From NCBI GenBank assembly GCA_048013815.1, contig CM106586.1, forward strand, positions 12,276,001 through 12,340,000: a stretch of 64,000 bases of DNA. Reading direction: 5' to 3'. Made by a program: the position numbers and the translations under genes. Under the pieces are notes generated by a model. That model was not told where the DNA came from. It saw only the letters and a list, made by a program, of their open reading frames with translations, and made no database searches. Of this stretch, positions 1 through 12,628 are shown piece by piece (the first letter of the stretch is position 1; each line of letters begins with the position of its first letter). The DNA comes from Setoptus koraiensis. Taxonomy: Eukaryota; Arthropoda.

Positions 1-3000
1 AGCCATCGAAATCATTGATATCAACATAATAAGCACTATAATGAACATTAGAATTGAAATGGATACAATTAAATTATTGCCCAGTTGTCCTACTTGGCCG
101 CTGTTGGGGTCCGTGGCGCCCATGTTGCTGGCAATGTTGTTGGCGTTGCCGGCGTTTGTGGCCAGGGTGCCTATCGGCGAGTGGCCAGGCAGCGTGTAGT
201 TTTTATTATTATTATTGTTAATATTAGTATTATATTGTTGTTGCTGGTTAATATAATCTTGCGCTGCGGTACCTAGAAACTGACGATGATCTCTGGGATA
301 GGGATCGCGCTGGTTCGTTAGCAGCCAGGCGGGCAGCGAGCCCGCCGATATAATGGCGTCATTGTTGCTGCTGGCCTCATTTGTTGTTGTTGTTGTTGTT
401 GCTGTTGTCGGGCTTTGTTGAATGGCGCCGGTTGTTTGGCGCATTAGAGAATTCCAGAGTTTTCTACCAATGAGATGATTATCGTGGCCGCTGTGATGCC
501 GCTGCTGCAGCTCGTAATCAATTTGTGATTTAGAGCGTTGCTGTTGTTGTTGTTGCACCGTTTCCAACTGGTTCGCGGACGGGGGCGCCAATTCCGACAA
601 CTCCGCAGACAACCAACCAATTGGCTGCTGCTGCTGCTGATTAGATCGATCAGGGGTGGCCTCAATAGAGGACGACGACGGCGAGGATAAGCTATGCGGG
701 CTGTGACCATTCAAGTGGTGATGGCGATAAGCAGACAGCAGTTGCTTTGTTTCTATAGATGACGGGGCCCTTGCAGATAATGGCCAGCTTTGATAAGTGC
801 CACTGCCAGACAAATAAGTCGGCTGAATAGAGGAAGATGTAGATTGAGTTGGAACGCCGCCGCCGCCAGAATTATCCAGATAATCACCAGCGGCAGCATC
901 GTTAGGGGCGCCACTTGATTGGTGTTTGTCATCAGCGGCGATGCTGGCAGTGGCGCTGCTAATCCTATTGTGGTTGTTATTGTGGCTCATTTTACTTGTC
1001 GTGGTCGTTTTTGCAGCAGTTAGCTGGTGCTTGGCATTGTTGTTGGCGCTGTAATCACTATTATCACTATCGGTATCTATCATTCTGTTATTGGAAGTCG
1101 CTTGAAAAGAATACGAAGAGGAGCGCTCGTTGAAATTGCTGGAATTTGTCTCGGGTTGACTGTCACTGGCCGGGCTCGGGCTGGGGCTGGGGCCCGAAAG
1201 CTTCGAAAGATTATTACTGTTGTTGCTGTTATTATCATTATATCCCAATTTATCTCGATTTTCGCCAGACTCTGGCGTCCCGTGACCAGACTGGTCGGGC
1301 CCACTGTTGTGCCTCCAACTGGTCGGATTTGCCTGTTGTTGTTGCTGTTGTTGTTGGGCCGTTGTTGCTGGCCTGTCATGCTTGCCGTTATCTGGAGCAC
1401 CACTTGAGCCGAGCACAGAAAAATTGGGCGCTTGTTGTTGATCGACAATGTCGGACGACAATGTCATTATTGGCGAATCATCATCGTTATCATTGTTTGT
1501 GGTCGCTGTTGAATGCACTTGACCAGTTGCAGTGGACTGGCCCATCTCATTTAGATGAAAACTTTTGTCGTGGTTGTTGCACAACATGGCATGCCTATAA
1601 TCATAGCGATCCAATGACGCAATTGGTTTGTTTTGTAGCTCTAGTGGCTGCCGGCAGACAATATTATCGCTGTTGAATACAACGACATTGTTATTATTAT
1701 TATTATTATTATTGCCTTGTGTGACTGAATGCTGAACGCTCATGATGGGCTCATTTATTTGGCCCAACAAATTAGTGCCGGCCTGAATATATTGAGAATA
1801 AATAGGCATAAATTGACGCTGATATTGTTCGTCGTTCATTTGGGGCGTCTGTCTCCTCGGGACCCTTCGCAGCATCTTGTGCAGCCACCAGAGGTCGCAA
1901 GTGCAATTGAACGGGTTATTTGTTATGTCGAGAAAGTGCAATTGGGACCAGGGAAACAGTTTATCACTTAAATGGGACAATTGATTGTTTCGCAACGACA
2001 AAAACTTTAAACTCTCAAAAGTGGGCCCGCTGCCAAGCTGCTTAGTGTGGCCGTCGGGTGTCACTGTTGCTGTCGTTGATGGCGATGGTGACAAGAAAAT
2101 TGTTGACAATTGAATGTTTGATTCAATGCTCAAATGAGTGAGATTTTTTGTGCCATCCTCGTCGAACGCTCTCAAATCTATGTATTTCAGCAAGGCCTGA
2201 TAATTGATCGATAGGCGCTCCAGTGATTTAAGTCCCTTCAATGCGCCCGCCTCGATAAATTCCAAAAGATTCTCATTGAGAATCAATTGGCGCAAATCAA
2301 TCATCTTGCCCAAGCTCGTTTGAGGTATTTGGCGCATTTCATTCGAGCTGAGATTCACTATTTTCAAATGTCTAGAAGATTCTAAATCAATGGCTGAGTC
2401 GCTTATGTAAGACAACTGACACGAGTCTAAGTATAGCTCCTCTAGTTGTGCCAGTGCCACTATTGAATTGGCTGGCAGCGTCTCTTGCGAGCCATAATCC
2501 GTGCCTAGGGGGTTCTGGCCCAAATCCAACAGTTTCAGTGTTATGAGCGGGCCCAATTTGAATGCTTCGCTAGGCACTCGTTTCAGTCTGTTCTGGCGCA
2601 ATCGAAGCTGTTGCAAGCCTATCAGGCCCACCAGTGAATTTGAATTCATATGATATATCATATTGTCGGATAAATCTAATATTTTCAGGCTCACTAATCC
2701 GAGAAAAGCGTGCATTTGAATGCGTTGCAATTTGTTACCTCTCAAATGTAACTCGTGCAATTGTGTCAATTCCAAGAAGGCCGGCTCGTACTGTTGTTGC
2801 AAATTTGAATTTGTTGCAGTTGCTGCAATATCATTGTTCATCACTTCCGGTTGCTGCTGTCTGACGGTCCACGGCGCATCGCCCGACACTTCCTGGCTTG
2901 TTGTCGTGTCAACATGACCAGGGGCCGTATTTAGATGCGCGTGCTTAGAGTTGGAGCTCAGTTGCAGCAGTTGGCCCAATTGCTCTATGCGATTGTCGTT

Positions 3001-3342
3001 TAAATTGAGATATTGTAACTTTTTCAAATTGTTGAAATTCTTTGCCTCAACCATTTGCAGTTGATTGTTGTGCAAATCTAACAATTCCAATTGCTGATAC
3101 ACTGTTAGCGACGTTGTGAGACTTCTCAATTGTAACGATGTCAGCGACAATTGCTTCAATAAGGGATTCAACGTTAACGGTATAACATTGAGATTTTGCA
3201 CAAGACTACAGTTGGTGGTGAGGCGCTGATTATCACATTGGCATTTGGACGGACAAAAGCAATTGACCTGTTTAATTAGGCCACTTGGATGATTGATTAG
3301 TATAGACGCTAGTAGAAAAATTGTGCCCATTAGCGGGGCCAT
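1..3342 (-). CDS. Leucine-rich-repeat membrane protein, 5' part (cut by window edge)
   Basis: The minus-strand frame is open for 1,114 codons from an ATG at 3342 to base 1, with no intron seen. The protein starts with a hydrophobic signal-like segment (MAPLMGTIFLLASI), then a Cys-rich N-terminal LRR cap (CFCPSKCQC, about residues 29-37). A set of LxxLxLxxN-type repeats follows, for example LELLDLHNNQL and LKILDLSDNMI. A C-terminal cap, NPFNCTCDLWWL, lies near residue 475. Next comes about 580 residues rich in Gln, Asn, Ser and Thr, including an 8-Asn run, and then a hydrophobic helix (about residues 1089-1112) that is cut by the window. This fits a type I cell-surface LRR receptor or adhesion protein. 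The family within LRR proteins is not identifiable here, because any cytoplasmic part lies outside the window. The frame stays open upstream, so 3462, 3729 and 3878 are other possible ATGs. I prefer 3342 because the signal peptide and LRR cap follow it directly. Confidence 0.85.
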   Translation of the reverse strand, partial: MAPLMGTIFLLASILINHPSGLIKQVNCFCPSKCQCDNQRLTTNCSLVQNLNVIPLTLNPLLKQLSLTSLQLRSLTTSLTVYQQLELLDLHNNQLQMVEAKNFNNLKKLQYLNLNDNRIEQLGQLLQLSSNSKHAHLNTAPGHVDTTTSQEVSGDAPWTVRQQQPEVMNNDIAATATNSNLQQQYEPAFLELTQLHELHLRGNKLQRIQMHAFLGLVSLKILDLSDNMIYHMNSNSLVGLIGLQQLRLRQNRLKRVPSEAFKLGPLITLKLLDLGQNPLGTDYGSQETLPANSIVALAQLEELYLDSCQLSYISDSAIDLESSRHLKIVNLSSNEMRQIPQTSLGKMIDLRQLILNENLLEFIEAGALKGLKSLERLSINYQALLKYIDLRAFDEDGTKNLTHLSIESNIQLSTIFLSPSPSTTATVTPDGHTKQLGSGPTFESLKFLSLRNNQLSHLSDKLFPWSQLHFLDITNNPFNCTCDLWWLHKMLRRVPRRQTPQMNDEQYQRQFMPIYSQYIQAGTNLLGQINEPIMSVQHSVTQGNNNNNNNNNVVVFNSDNIVCRQPLELQNKPIASLDRYDYRHAMLCNNHDKSFHLNEMGQSTATGQVHSTATTNNDNDDDSPIMTLSSDIVDQQQAPNFSVLGSSGAPDNGKHDRPATTAQQQQQQQQANPTSWRHNSGPDQSGHGTPESGENRDKLGYNDNNSNNSNNLSKLSGPSPSPSPASDSQPETNSSNFNERSSSYSFQATSNNRMIDTDSDNSDYSANNNAKHQLTAAKTTTTSKMSHNNNHNRISSATASIAADDKHQSSGAPNDAAAGDYLDNSGGGGVPTQSTSSSIQPTYLSGSGTYQSWPLSARAPSSIETKQLLSAYRHHHLNGHSPHSLSSPSSSSIEATPDRSNQQQQQPIGWLSAELSELAPPSANQLETVQQQQQQRSKSQIDYELQQRHHSGHDNHLIGRKLWNSLMRQTTGAIQQSPTTATTTTTTNEASSNNDAIISAGSLPAWLLTNQRDPYPRDHRQFLGTAAQDYINQQQQYNTNINNNNNKNYTLPGHSPIGTLATNAGNANNIASNMGATDPNSGQVGQLGNNLIVSISILMFIIVLIMLISMISMA

Positions 3343-3947
3343 CAATTTGACTTTTGGCCGAAACCTCTGTCTGGGCGAGGATTGAATTTCGACACTTTGC
3401 TGGGGCACATTTTGTTTGTTGTGTTGTGTTGTGTTGTTATCATAGATGGGCGATGATGGCATGTAATCGTGATCACAAATTGCATAGTGTAACTGGCTTT
3501 TTCTATTCAATTGAAGAAACTTGCTTGAATAACACAATAGTAATAATAATAATCTCAATATGGCCACGAACCATTTATGTGGTCTGGCAGCGAAACCAGA
3601 GAGCACCGTTTCCGGTTTGTGTTGCAAGTCTGGCGGTTTCAGCTGTTTGAATCTTTCTTGATTGTCGTCGTCGTGCAACAACAATCCATGCCGAAGCGCC
3701 GACAAGTGAGCGTTTACGAGCGACGCCATTTTTGATTTGACTTGGACCTGTTCGGATAGCGAACAGGAAATCGATTGGAGCGGATTTTGTGTGAACTGTG
3801 ACAATTGTGAATACGAAAAGGGATTTTGTTCTGTTTGCTGTTTGCCAGGGCCGCTGTTAACCGCGCACTGATGGCCCATTTTGTTGGGGCGCGCTGAATG
3901 TGAAGAAATGTGGTCAATGTTGGCTGTGACTTGTTGTGTTTTTCATT
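3343..3947 (-). other. Open frame upstream of the LRR start (5' UTR or N-terminal extension)
   Basis: The LRR reading frame has no stop from 3342 back to a TGA at about 3945-3947. It has in-frame ATGs at 3462, 3729 and 3878. Its translation is unremarkable, polar with one hydrophobic stretch (about WFVAILRLLLLLCYSS). An internal signal peptide after such an extension would be unusual, so this is most simply 5' leader in stop-poor DNA. Confidence 0.4.
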
Positions 3948-4728
3948 ACCATAAATAAATCTTGCCGCTTCAATGGATCGCTGGATCGCAAACAAATCAA
4001 AACGCTGTAAATCACGGCCAGCGATATCTGGCGGCTGTATCGGCTATCTGGCGGCCGGTTACATTGCTCTCGAGCTTTGAGATGATTTACGACTGGAGCT
4101 TTGTTACTTACGGAGCGCGCGCGAGCAAAGTTCAAAAAATTGTTTGCCCGTTTGTTTTCGTTTCGTTTCGTCTTGTTGTGTTCGCTTGTGGCCGCTTGCA
4201 ATCGTGCAATTGTGAGATATCTCGTTGTAATTGCTGGTAATTAATGAGCTTTGCTTATGTTCGTGTTTTGGGGCTTTGATTGTGTGCGATGGTGCGACTG
4301 AATTTGCAATTCTGAGCAACTCTATGCGGTTGCAAGTTGCAGCGGACGGACAGATATTTGCTTGCTATATTTCGGGGAGAATATTTTTGGCATTGTTGTT
4401 GTTGTTGTTGTTTTGGTTGTTTTGGTTGTTTCGAGTATCTGGGCTGGACTTGTGTTGCGTGTTGCGCTTCATTTATCTTGTGTGTGTTGTTGTTGACTTG
4501 TGGCTTTGATTTTAAATGCGAAAGATGATAAATTGAAATGTAATGTCATAATGGATTTCAATGGAAGTGCTGTTTGCATTGGCGCGACGTTGTTGCCTTG
4601 CAGCGGCGGCGGCGGCGGATGTGGAAACAAGTTTTCAAGAAGTTTCTCAAGTTGTCGGTTGGCAAGTTTGCAAGTTGTAAGTTGGCGAGTTTGTCAATAT
4701 CGGTCGGCTGGCGAGCGGTCGCAGCGCT

Positions 4729-4768
4729 TGGTCACTAGCACTTGGTCACTAGCACTTGGTCACCAGCA
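4729..4768. repeat. Tandem repeat, 14-bp unit, about 3 copies
   Basis: The unit CACTTGGTCACTAG is repeated almost exactly three times, the last copy with one change (ACCAG). Confidence 0.85.
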
Positions 4769-7257
4769 CCGATTTACGGCCGATTCGCAGCGAAAGTGTG
4801 GGCGTGAGTGAATTATTGTTCGCGTTCGAAGCCAATTGGATTAAGCTGGAGCTGGCAGTGGCGAGCGACTACGACGAGGAATAAATTTCTTTTCATTGTG
4901 TGTGACAGTAGTAGTTTAAAGTGCCATCTCTGGCGGCCAGATAATTCAAATTGATTCTTTGTTGCCGTTGTTGCCCTCGTTGCCTTTGTTGGCTTTGTCG
5001 CGACGGGCGCTGGCCGCTGGCCAAATGATCGATGCGCACTATCAGTCGACCGGCGCGTCACCTGTTATGTGAGGCCCCAGAATTGTCTCTATGTAACACC
5101 GATGTGTATGTAGATGGTTGCCCTGGTGGAGAGTGTTGGCGCCAAACTGCTTGGCACGTTCAATAGATCATATGGTGGTGATTTGTTGTTGGCGCTTGAT
5201 CTCAAGTGTGTTGGTTGTTTTTTGTTGTTTCGCTGGGCCCAGCAGTTGTTTTCTTTTATCTGTTGTGCGCCGAGGGTCGCTGCTGGCTATTGTTGGCCTA
5301 TGTGTGTGTGCTGTTGCACTTGTTCTCACTGTGTTTTCGGGCGATTTTCGGCCTCTTCGGGCCTCTTCTTTTTGTGCACGTTGCGTGTGTTATCTGTTTT
5401 GGGGGGCGCGCGAATTGTTGTGAGTGAATTCTCATATAGTTGCCAGTCAGTTGTTTGCGAGTTGTTTGCTAGTTCTTCGCGAGTTCTTTGCGACTTCTCG
5501 CCCAGTGTTTGCGTGTCTCTCGAGAACAAAATGACGCGCTTGCAAAAGCGCAAAGAGTCAGCCCGAGGACAGAAGACAAGTAATAGATCGCAGTCTCAGC
5601 TCTCAATCTGAATCTCAATATGATTGATTATGATGACGACCACCACTAGTAACGACGTGTGTTGTACGACCATCGACGCTTCATGCTGATGATGGCCCCG
5701 TCGATGGGCGCCGTTCAAGCGTTGTAAGCCGCTTCTGTTCGCTAAGAGTGTAAGCACAAGTTTTGTTGTTACGTAACACAGTAGCACAGATTTAGTAGTA
5801 GTAGTATTTTGGGCAGTATTTTGTATTATTGTAACTGTGTGCCACAACGATGACCGGTCACAATGTTGCTGCTATCGCTGTGCTGATGATGCGCTGTATA
5901 GTATGCGCAGCGCTTATACCTTGTTGTTGCGTTGTTTGGGCCCCTTTTTAATGGTCAGCGACGTGGGGCCAGCGACAAGTGCGACAGTGCTATGCAAACG
6001 ATTTATTTGTATCTGTTCGCAGCATTGCAGCAGCCGATTTTATCGGGATGTTGGCTCGGCGCGGATGATAAGCGCGATATATGTTAGATAGTAACAGATA
6101 GTTGTGATTTGTGATGCTTGCGATATTCACTATCTCGAGCTGTCAGACTATTTGTGCGACGACGCCATTCCATTAGACACTGGCCAATTTCTTTCTGTTG
6201 TCGCTGACTTCTTTTTCTTTTTCTTCTTCTTGCGACTATTGATTATAGATTAATTCGGGCCAGCACCCACACACGGCCCCATTTCACCTGGCTGCATGTG
6301 TGTGAAGGTGATGTGTCGAGGTGAACCACATTGCTTTTTTACACATTGTGCACGCCATTAACTCACGCCAGATCGAGCCACACGTCCCGGCGACAAACGG
6401 CAACTGCTGTCGCTACTGCTGCTGCTGCTGCTGCTGCAACGGGATTACGTAAGTGCCCGAGATTGAGTTGGCAGCGCAACGCTAATGTAACTCGGCTCAC
6501 GGCTCGCCTTTTGCAGTGCGCTCAAGTGTCAAAAATGTTTTTTGTTTCTATTTCGCTGTCGGCTGTTCGCTGGCTCGCCGCCACTCAATATCGCACAAAC
6601 ATCTGCTTATGTCACAACTGCTCTCAGTCGCTTCTTTCACTTCCTCTTTGGCTGCCACTTTGGCCGTGCTTTTGGCTTGCGTTTTTGCGTCTCTCAAATT
6701 GAGAGTCTCGATGCTGTCGCACGATGAATAGCGCGATAATAGGATGAATGCGATGATACGACGATACGGTGAATGCGATATTACGCAAATTGCGGATTGC
6801 TCGCCGCCGACGACGACGACGACGACACGATCACAGAGACGATGTGCTAACGATATATATTGTTAGCGGATATTGTTATAACGCCGTCTGATTGGCCCCC
6901 TTCGAGTGCCAGTCAGTCGCGCAGCATTTATATTTATATCTGGCGCCTCACCAAGCGATTTATCTGCTTTTTTGGGCGGCTTTGTGTGGGCTGCACCTGT
7001 TATAGTTTCACTTTGTCAATTTTGATGCTCAAATGGCACTCAAATGCAACTTAGCGCGGCCAATTTGCGCTACCTCTAGCCAAGCATAACTAATGCCAAA
7101 TTAATGGTGCATATTACTGGCCGCTATTGAATATTTTGATTCAAATATCTGATGATGATCGCTTGCCCGAGACTCTTCTTTTGTCTCTCGCGCCAATGCG
7201 ATTCGTCTTGTTTTTGTTGTCTTTTTGTTGTCTTTTTGTTGTTCTGGCTGCTATCTG

Positions 7258-7314
7258 TTCGCTGTTCCACGGCTGTTCCACGGCTGCTCTACGGCTGCTC
7301 TACGGCTGTTCTGC
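7258..7314. repeat. Tandem repeat, about 11-12-bp unit
   Basis: CACGGCTGTTC and CTCTACGGCTG-type units are repeated four to five times with small changes. No coding role is apparent. Confidence 0.7.
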
Positions 7315-7854
7315 CCACTGTTGGGGCCAACTGTCGCTGCTGATGCTGTTGCGTAAATGTGCGAATAGCCGATACGCGCTCGCTTAGCTGACAGTTTTAG
7401 TTATGACGCAACAACAACAACGACAACGACAACGACAACATGCAATACAACACAATGCAACAACTGCAAACACACTGCGACTGTGTGACAATTTGCCTTT
7501 GTTGACCGTTGCCGTTTCGCCAAATATTCGCCAGCACAACGCAAAACAACGAAAGCGGAAACTAAGCCGGCCCCCACTCCCATTCTGTGCCTGCGCCCTG
7601 ACTGATCCGACTCGTAACTCGCTCACTGTGCACTCATACCGTTGGGCTCACCAATGGCAATACCGCCACCAGCAAGGTATGCGCAAAAGGGTGCAAATTG
7701 TGCAAATGGTTGCGTTGCGCCGGCGCACCAACTTGACGTTGTTCCGTTGCTGTGAGTTACGTCACCGATGTCCGAGCGTCTTGGGCCGCGCGCAAACAAT
7801 CTGCGAACAATCTGCAAACAATCTGCAAACAATCGATGTCGATCACCGCTCCGC

Positions 7855-7972
7855 TCGGGCCCGCTGTTCATCGGGCCCGATAAACAGCGGCCCGATAAAC
7901 AGCGGCCCGATGAACAGCGGGCCGGACAAATAGCGGCCCGATTAGCAGCGGGCCGGATAAATGGCGGGCCGG
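7855..7972. repeat. Degenerate GGGCC array, about 16-17-bp unit
   Basis: Units resembling GGCCCGATAAACAGC are repeated about seven times. Copies alternate between CGGCCCGAT and CGGGCCGGA forms. This is the densest cluster of the GGGCC motif that recurs throughout the surrounding gene-free stretch. Confidence 0.8.
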
Positions 7973-10900
7973 CCAGCAAACATCAAGCAAACTGTGCTGT
8001 CGTGTAGCGTGTAGTAAGTGTTTTAAATTTAACTTAATCGCGTCGGACACAAACAACTGACTGCGAATAAGCGATCGCGAACAATGATTCCTCTCATCTG
8101 GCTCGATTTGATATGATAATGATGCCGGCCAGCTGACTGACTGACTGGCAGCGCGAGATATGTTTTGCTTAATACAACTGCAATCAATCATAGAGGGGGC
8201 ATCTCTCAAAAGTTTGCCCAGTGTCTCTTATCGGCGCCGATGTGTAACTTGCAAGATAAACAACTGGCGGCCGTTTTGGTCGCTACTCGCTGCCGAAGCC
8301 AAGTGGGCCCAGTCGACATCACATGAGAGCATCACATGAGCACATCACATAACAACAACATCTCGTGATACAGCATGCGAGAGGGGCCCGCCGTTAATGA
8401 AATGAACGCCAGACGCAATCATATTGAGCAAACAAACTGCCGCTCTCACAGTGAGTCTCACTTTATTTTTATCCACTCTGCTGTCTAGTCCGTCTCGTTC
8501 ACACGATATTGGGGCCGGCGTGTTCAGTTGCGAGCAGCGCCTCTATGCACGATGGCGTCTGGGCAAAAACAACAGCGATTTGATGCACTTGATCAATGAG
8601 CTGCAATTGCCATTTCCACTGGCTGCCATGACACAATAAACACTTGCGAGGCTTGCGGAAATTCGCCGGGCTCGCGCCGCTGCTGGGAGCCCCGATCGAT
8701 CGGATCATTAGCGCATGTGTGGCGCTCAGATATCGAGCATATCCGATATTGAGCACATCGCCTCGCTGTTTATATTTTGCACATTATATGTTATTATGTA
8801 TAATGTTATTATGTATAATATACCTCGGCCGGAATGTCGAGATATCGCGTTGGCTGACAAGCGTCGCGCACACTGCCAATTACACAAAGATGGAATGTTG
8901 TTGCTCCGGTCGCTGGCGATCATCAAAGATGCAAATTTGCAAATTGGCGCTTCAGTTTGTTGGCAGTTTGTTTGCATTGCTCACAGCGCTCGGTGGGCCG
9001 CTCGACGATAGCGAGGCGCGAAACAACAACATAAACACAAGCGAAACAACGCCAGAAACATGAGCGAAACAACGACAGAAATACAAACGAAACAGCATGA
9101 AATATACGCGACAACGTGAAACACGGAACAACAAACAGCTCGCAAGGGCCGGCGCGAAACGAGATTATAAATTTGACAAGTCGCTCTAATCAGCTGCGCA
9201 TCTCTGTTGGCAGCATTAATTGATTGGCGATTTCGAATGATTCGCGGTGCTTGTGGCGACGGTTCAAGGTCTGCGCCCTCGATGTTTGCAAAATTGTGTG
9301 GCTGCGCCGGCGTGCCACACAATTTTGCGGCGACCCCAAAAGCCCGAGCTGACACAATGTTATCGCTGGCACTGACATTATCGGCGACATCAGCGAGCAA
9401 TGCAAACTGGCGAGCATTATCGCTACAAAACGGAAGTGGCGAGCGTTGCGTGTTGCGTTGCATTATTGTAAATATTGATAGTAGTTTGTGCGAGTGTGTG
9501 TGTGTGTGTGTGAATATTATTAAAATCGTATCATAAACACAAACGACGTCGTCTACAAGCATACATATTCATGCAAAGTCAGACGCCAGGCAGCTGCCAG
9601 TTGAATTGTAGCGATTCGCATGGCGAGTCGCTCAACGATCCGCTCGGCTCGCCCAGAATCTAGACGTTAATCAAAGCCCGAGCGCATATTTAGATTTGCT
9701 TGGTCGCTATCGCGCCGCCGCCGCCGCCATACTTAATCATATGCGACTATGCGAGTATCCGAGCCAAATATCCGAGCGGCCCGACTTGAGCCGACTGTCT
9801 GGATGTGGATAAGATGCCCGAGTCAGATAGGGCCGTCGCGTTATGGCATAATGCTCGCCGCGGCGACATGAACACATGAAAATATATCTGCGTGCGGCAT
9901 ATGTCGTTGGGGCCCGCGCTGAGACGGATGGCGGCGAGTCGCGGCGATACAAGCATTTGATGCAAGGACACACACATATATATATATTGAGCAATTGTAT
10001 TATTCAAATAACTTTTCAATCTAATATCGTGTCATCTTTGCGTGTTGGCTGCGAGCGCGCTGCAACTCGCCACTTGCGACCTCTGCGCAAGTGGGGCCCG
10101 CGCTGGGGCCCGCGCCAGTTTTATTGTGCGCCGCACAATTGTCAAATGGAAATAGAGAGTGGCCAAGCGAAACCGAGCAGATACATTTTATGTTGCTGCT
10201 GCTGCTGTGACGCTTATCCGCTGCTGGCCCCGTTTGCACACACAAACAGATTGAATGGACACAAACACTGACTGACAATGGCGCGCCAACGCCAGCAACA
10301 ATCACAGTGTGTCTACAAGTATTTACAATCGGATATATATCTAAATCGAATAATCGCGCCACTGTCACACAACATTACGTAACAACCAATATAACTGCCA
10401 CTGCTGTCGTTGCTTGCCAGCGCCAGCGCCCGTGCCAGCGCCAGTGCAACAAATAAGAAAAGAAATCAAATCTAAAATGTTGCTTGTTTGTTTGCATTAG
10501 TCGTCTTACTTTGTTAGTTTGTCTGGCCCCATACTGGCCCGCCGCGGCACGAGCCGGCTAATAGCGAGTAGCTATTCAAATGAAACGCAAGCCAGCCGGC
10601 CCAAAGTGAAACTCGTTCGCTTCGTTTCTCGTCGGCCGCGTTGCGTAACTGCAACAACGCCTCCCTGTGGCCGTCTGCTTAGGCTCGCTTCCGACTGGCG
10701 TGCGCTCAAATTGACTGACTCCGGCTGAACGCGGCGCCGTGTCAACGAGACTTCTCACTTATTACAAGCAGCGGCAGCTGAAACGCACAGCGGCTAACAG
10801 TTTTTATTCGGCTCTCGTCGGGGCCCCAAAACGCGACCGAAACTGCGACTCGAACAGTTTGTCAGCGATACGACGATTAGCGCACAAGAAAAACCTTTTA

Positions 10901-11638
10901 CTTGTGTGCCTCACAAACACACACAAATAGCCGGATAATGCTCGCTCTTTATAATTCGCTGGGCCCGACGCGACTAACAAGAGATTAGATACGCGCACAA
11001 TCTAGTTTTGTCCTTAGTTTTCCATTCTTACATGTGTGTGTGTGTGTGTGTGTTTAGATTTGATTGGATTGGATAAAATTGGATCGAATGGGATTATTTT
11101 CTCGGCTTGGGTAACGCTGGGCACCGGCCAGCGCCGATCGCAGTGTCGAGCCGTTGGGCAAACTTTGCATTCGGCTTGGACAATGACGATGATTACCGTT
11201 ACTTGGCGCTTGATTATGGCTGCTGTAAGCGACGCCGGCGCACGATGCCAATTTGTGGACATTTTTAAGCGGCCCCCATCGAGCTTAACCACCGACGCAA
11301 ACAACAAACGGCAACCAACAACCAACAAGCGGCTAACGACCGCCGACCACCGACAAACAACAACAACCGACCGAGCTTATGAAACTAGCTAGTTTAAACT
11401 TGAAACTTTGCCCAAAAAACAAACCACCGGCAGTTACATAAACTGTGCGCCGGCCATAACAACAATATCGCACACACACAGTCGGTCGCATCAAATTGTT
11501 TCAACCACTTTGCATCGCAGCTAACAGTATGCTCGCGTATTGTTGTTGTTGTTGTTGTTGTCGTTGCGTAATCGTGACACCATCTATTTCACTTTGGCCA
11601 TTGCGTCATAGATGCGTTGTATCATACAACGCTTGTAT

Positions 11639-11640
<2 letters not shown>

Positions 11641-11676
<36 letters not shown>
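11641..11676. repeat. (GAC)12 microsatellite
   Basis: An uninterrupted GAC trinucleotide run in non-coding DNA. Confidence 0.95.
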
Positions 11677-12443
11677 CAACAATTCCAAGTCGTAATCTAA
11701 TCGCTGTGCGCCATTTGTATACAAACTGAAACGCACAAGCGCTTGCTCGCATGGGGCCGCTCGGCCGCGGGCAGCGCGTGCAAGCACGTGCTTAATCGCT
11801 GGCGGTTGTTTGTTGTTCGCCATCAAATACTGTTTGTTTGTCAGTTATCAGTTGTGTCGTGTCTCCTCTATTCTCTTCCTCTGTTGACTTATCCATCTAT
11901 CGCTGGCCCTAACGCGTTCCATCCAGCCCAAACCAGTATCATGCGCCCCCACCAATATTTAGCCCCCAAATGACTGCTCGTTCGTCTCATATCCGCTTTA
12001 AATCGCATTTGTTTGCACCTTCGCTCCTCTTGTCGTTGTTGATGCGCTTAACCGGTCCGAAACAACAAGCGGCTTGTAAGCGCTCAAAATGGACGCTCGA
12101 ATGCTGGCGATTATTATTATTATTATTATCGCTCACCAGGATAATAATACGCTATAGCGAATAGGCAAACATCAACTACTTATAACGAATACGTATACAA
12201 CGACTGACGGCTTGTTGTGCGCCGTGAATCATTCACTCGATTCGCCGCCATTCGACAATTCATTATTGTTGTTGCTTGTCTCTTTTTTGGTGGTCATTAA
12301 TTTTTTTTCTCTCTCTCTTCATTATTATCATCCATGCCCCCACTCGAACGCTGCAGGCTGTCTGCGGTTCCCACACTCGCTTCGTTTGGCCCCCTTTGCA
12401 CACTCTCCGGCATCCGTCTCCGGGCCACCAGTTACTCAGTCGA

Positions 12444-12474
12444 CAATTTCGGCCCGAAAATTTCGGGCCGAAAT
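12444..12474. repeat. Near-perfect palindrome built from TTTCGGCCCGAAA
   Basis: TTTCGGCCCGAAA is followed at once by ATTTCGGGCCGAAAT. Together they form a 31-bp near-perfect dyad whose centre is AT-rich and whose arms carry GGCCC/GGGCC. A related palindrome lies at 12882. Confidence 0.8.
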
Positions 12475-12521
12475 TCACTCGGGCAGAATCGTTGTCTGAA
12501 CTTCAGACTGCAAAGTTCGCA

Positions 12522-12628
12522 CCGAAAATGAGTCCGAAAATGCGCTCGAAAATGCGCTCGAAAACGCGCCCGAAAACGCGTCCGAAAATGTGCCTGAAAG
12601 TGTGCTCCGAGAATGCACCTGAAAATTG
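12522..12628. repeat. Tandem repeat, 12-bp unit, about 8 copies
   Basis: Units of the type CGAAAATGCGCT are repeated with substitutions (GTCCGAAAA, GCCCGAAAA, GCCTGAAAG). Confidence 0.8.
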
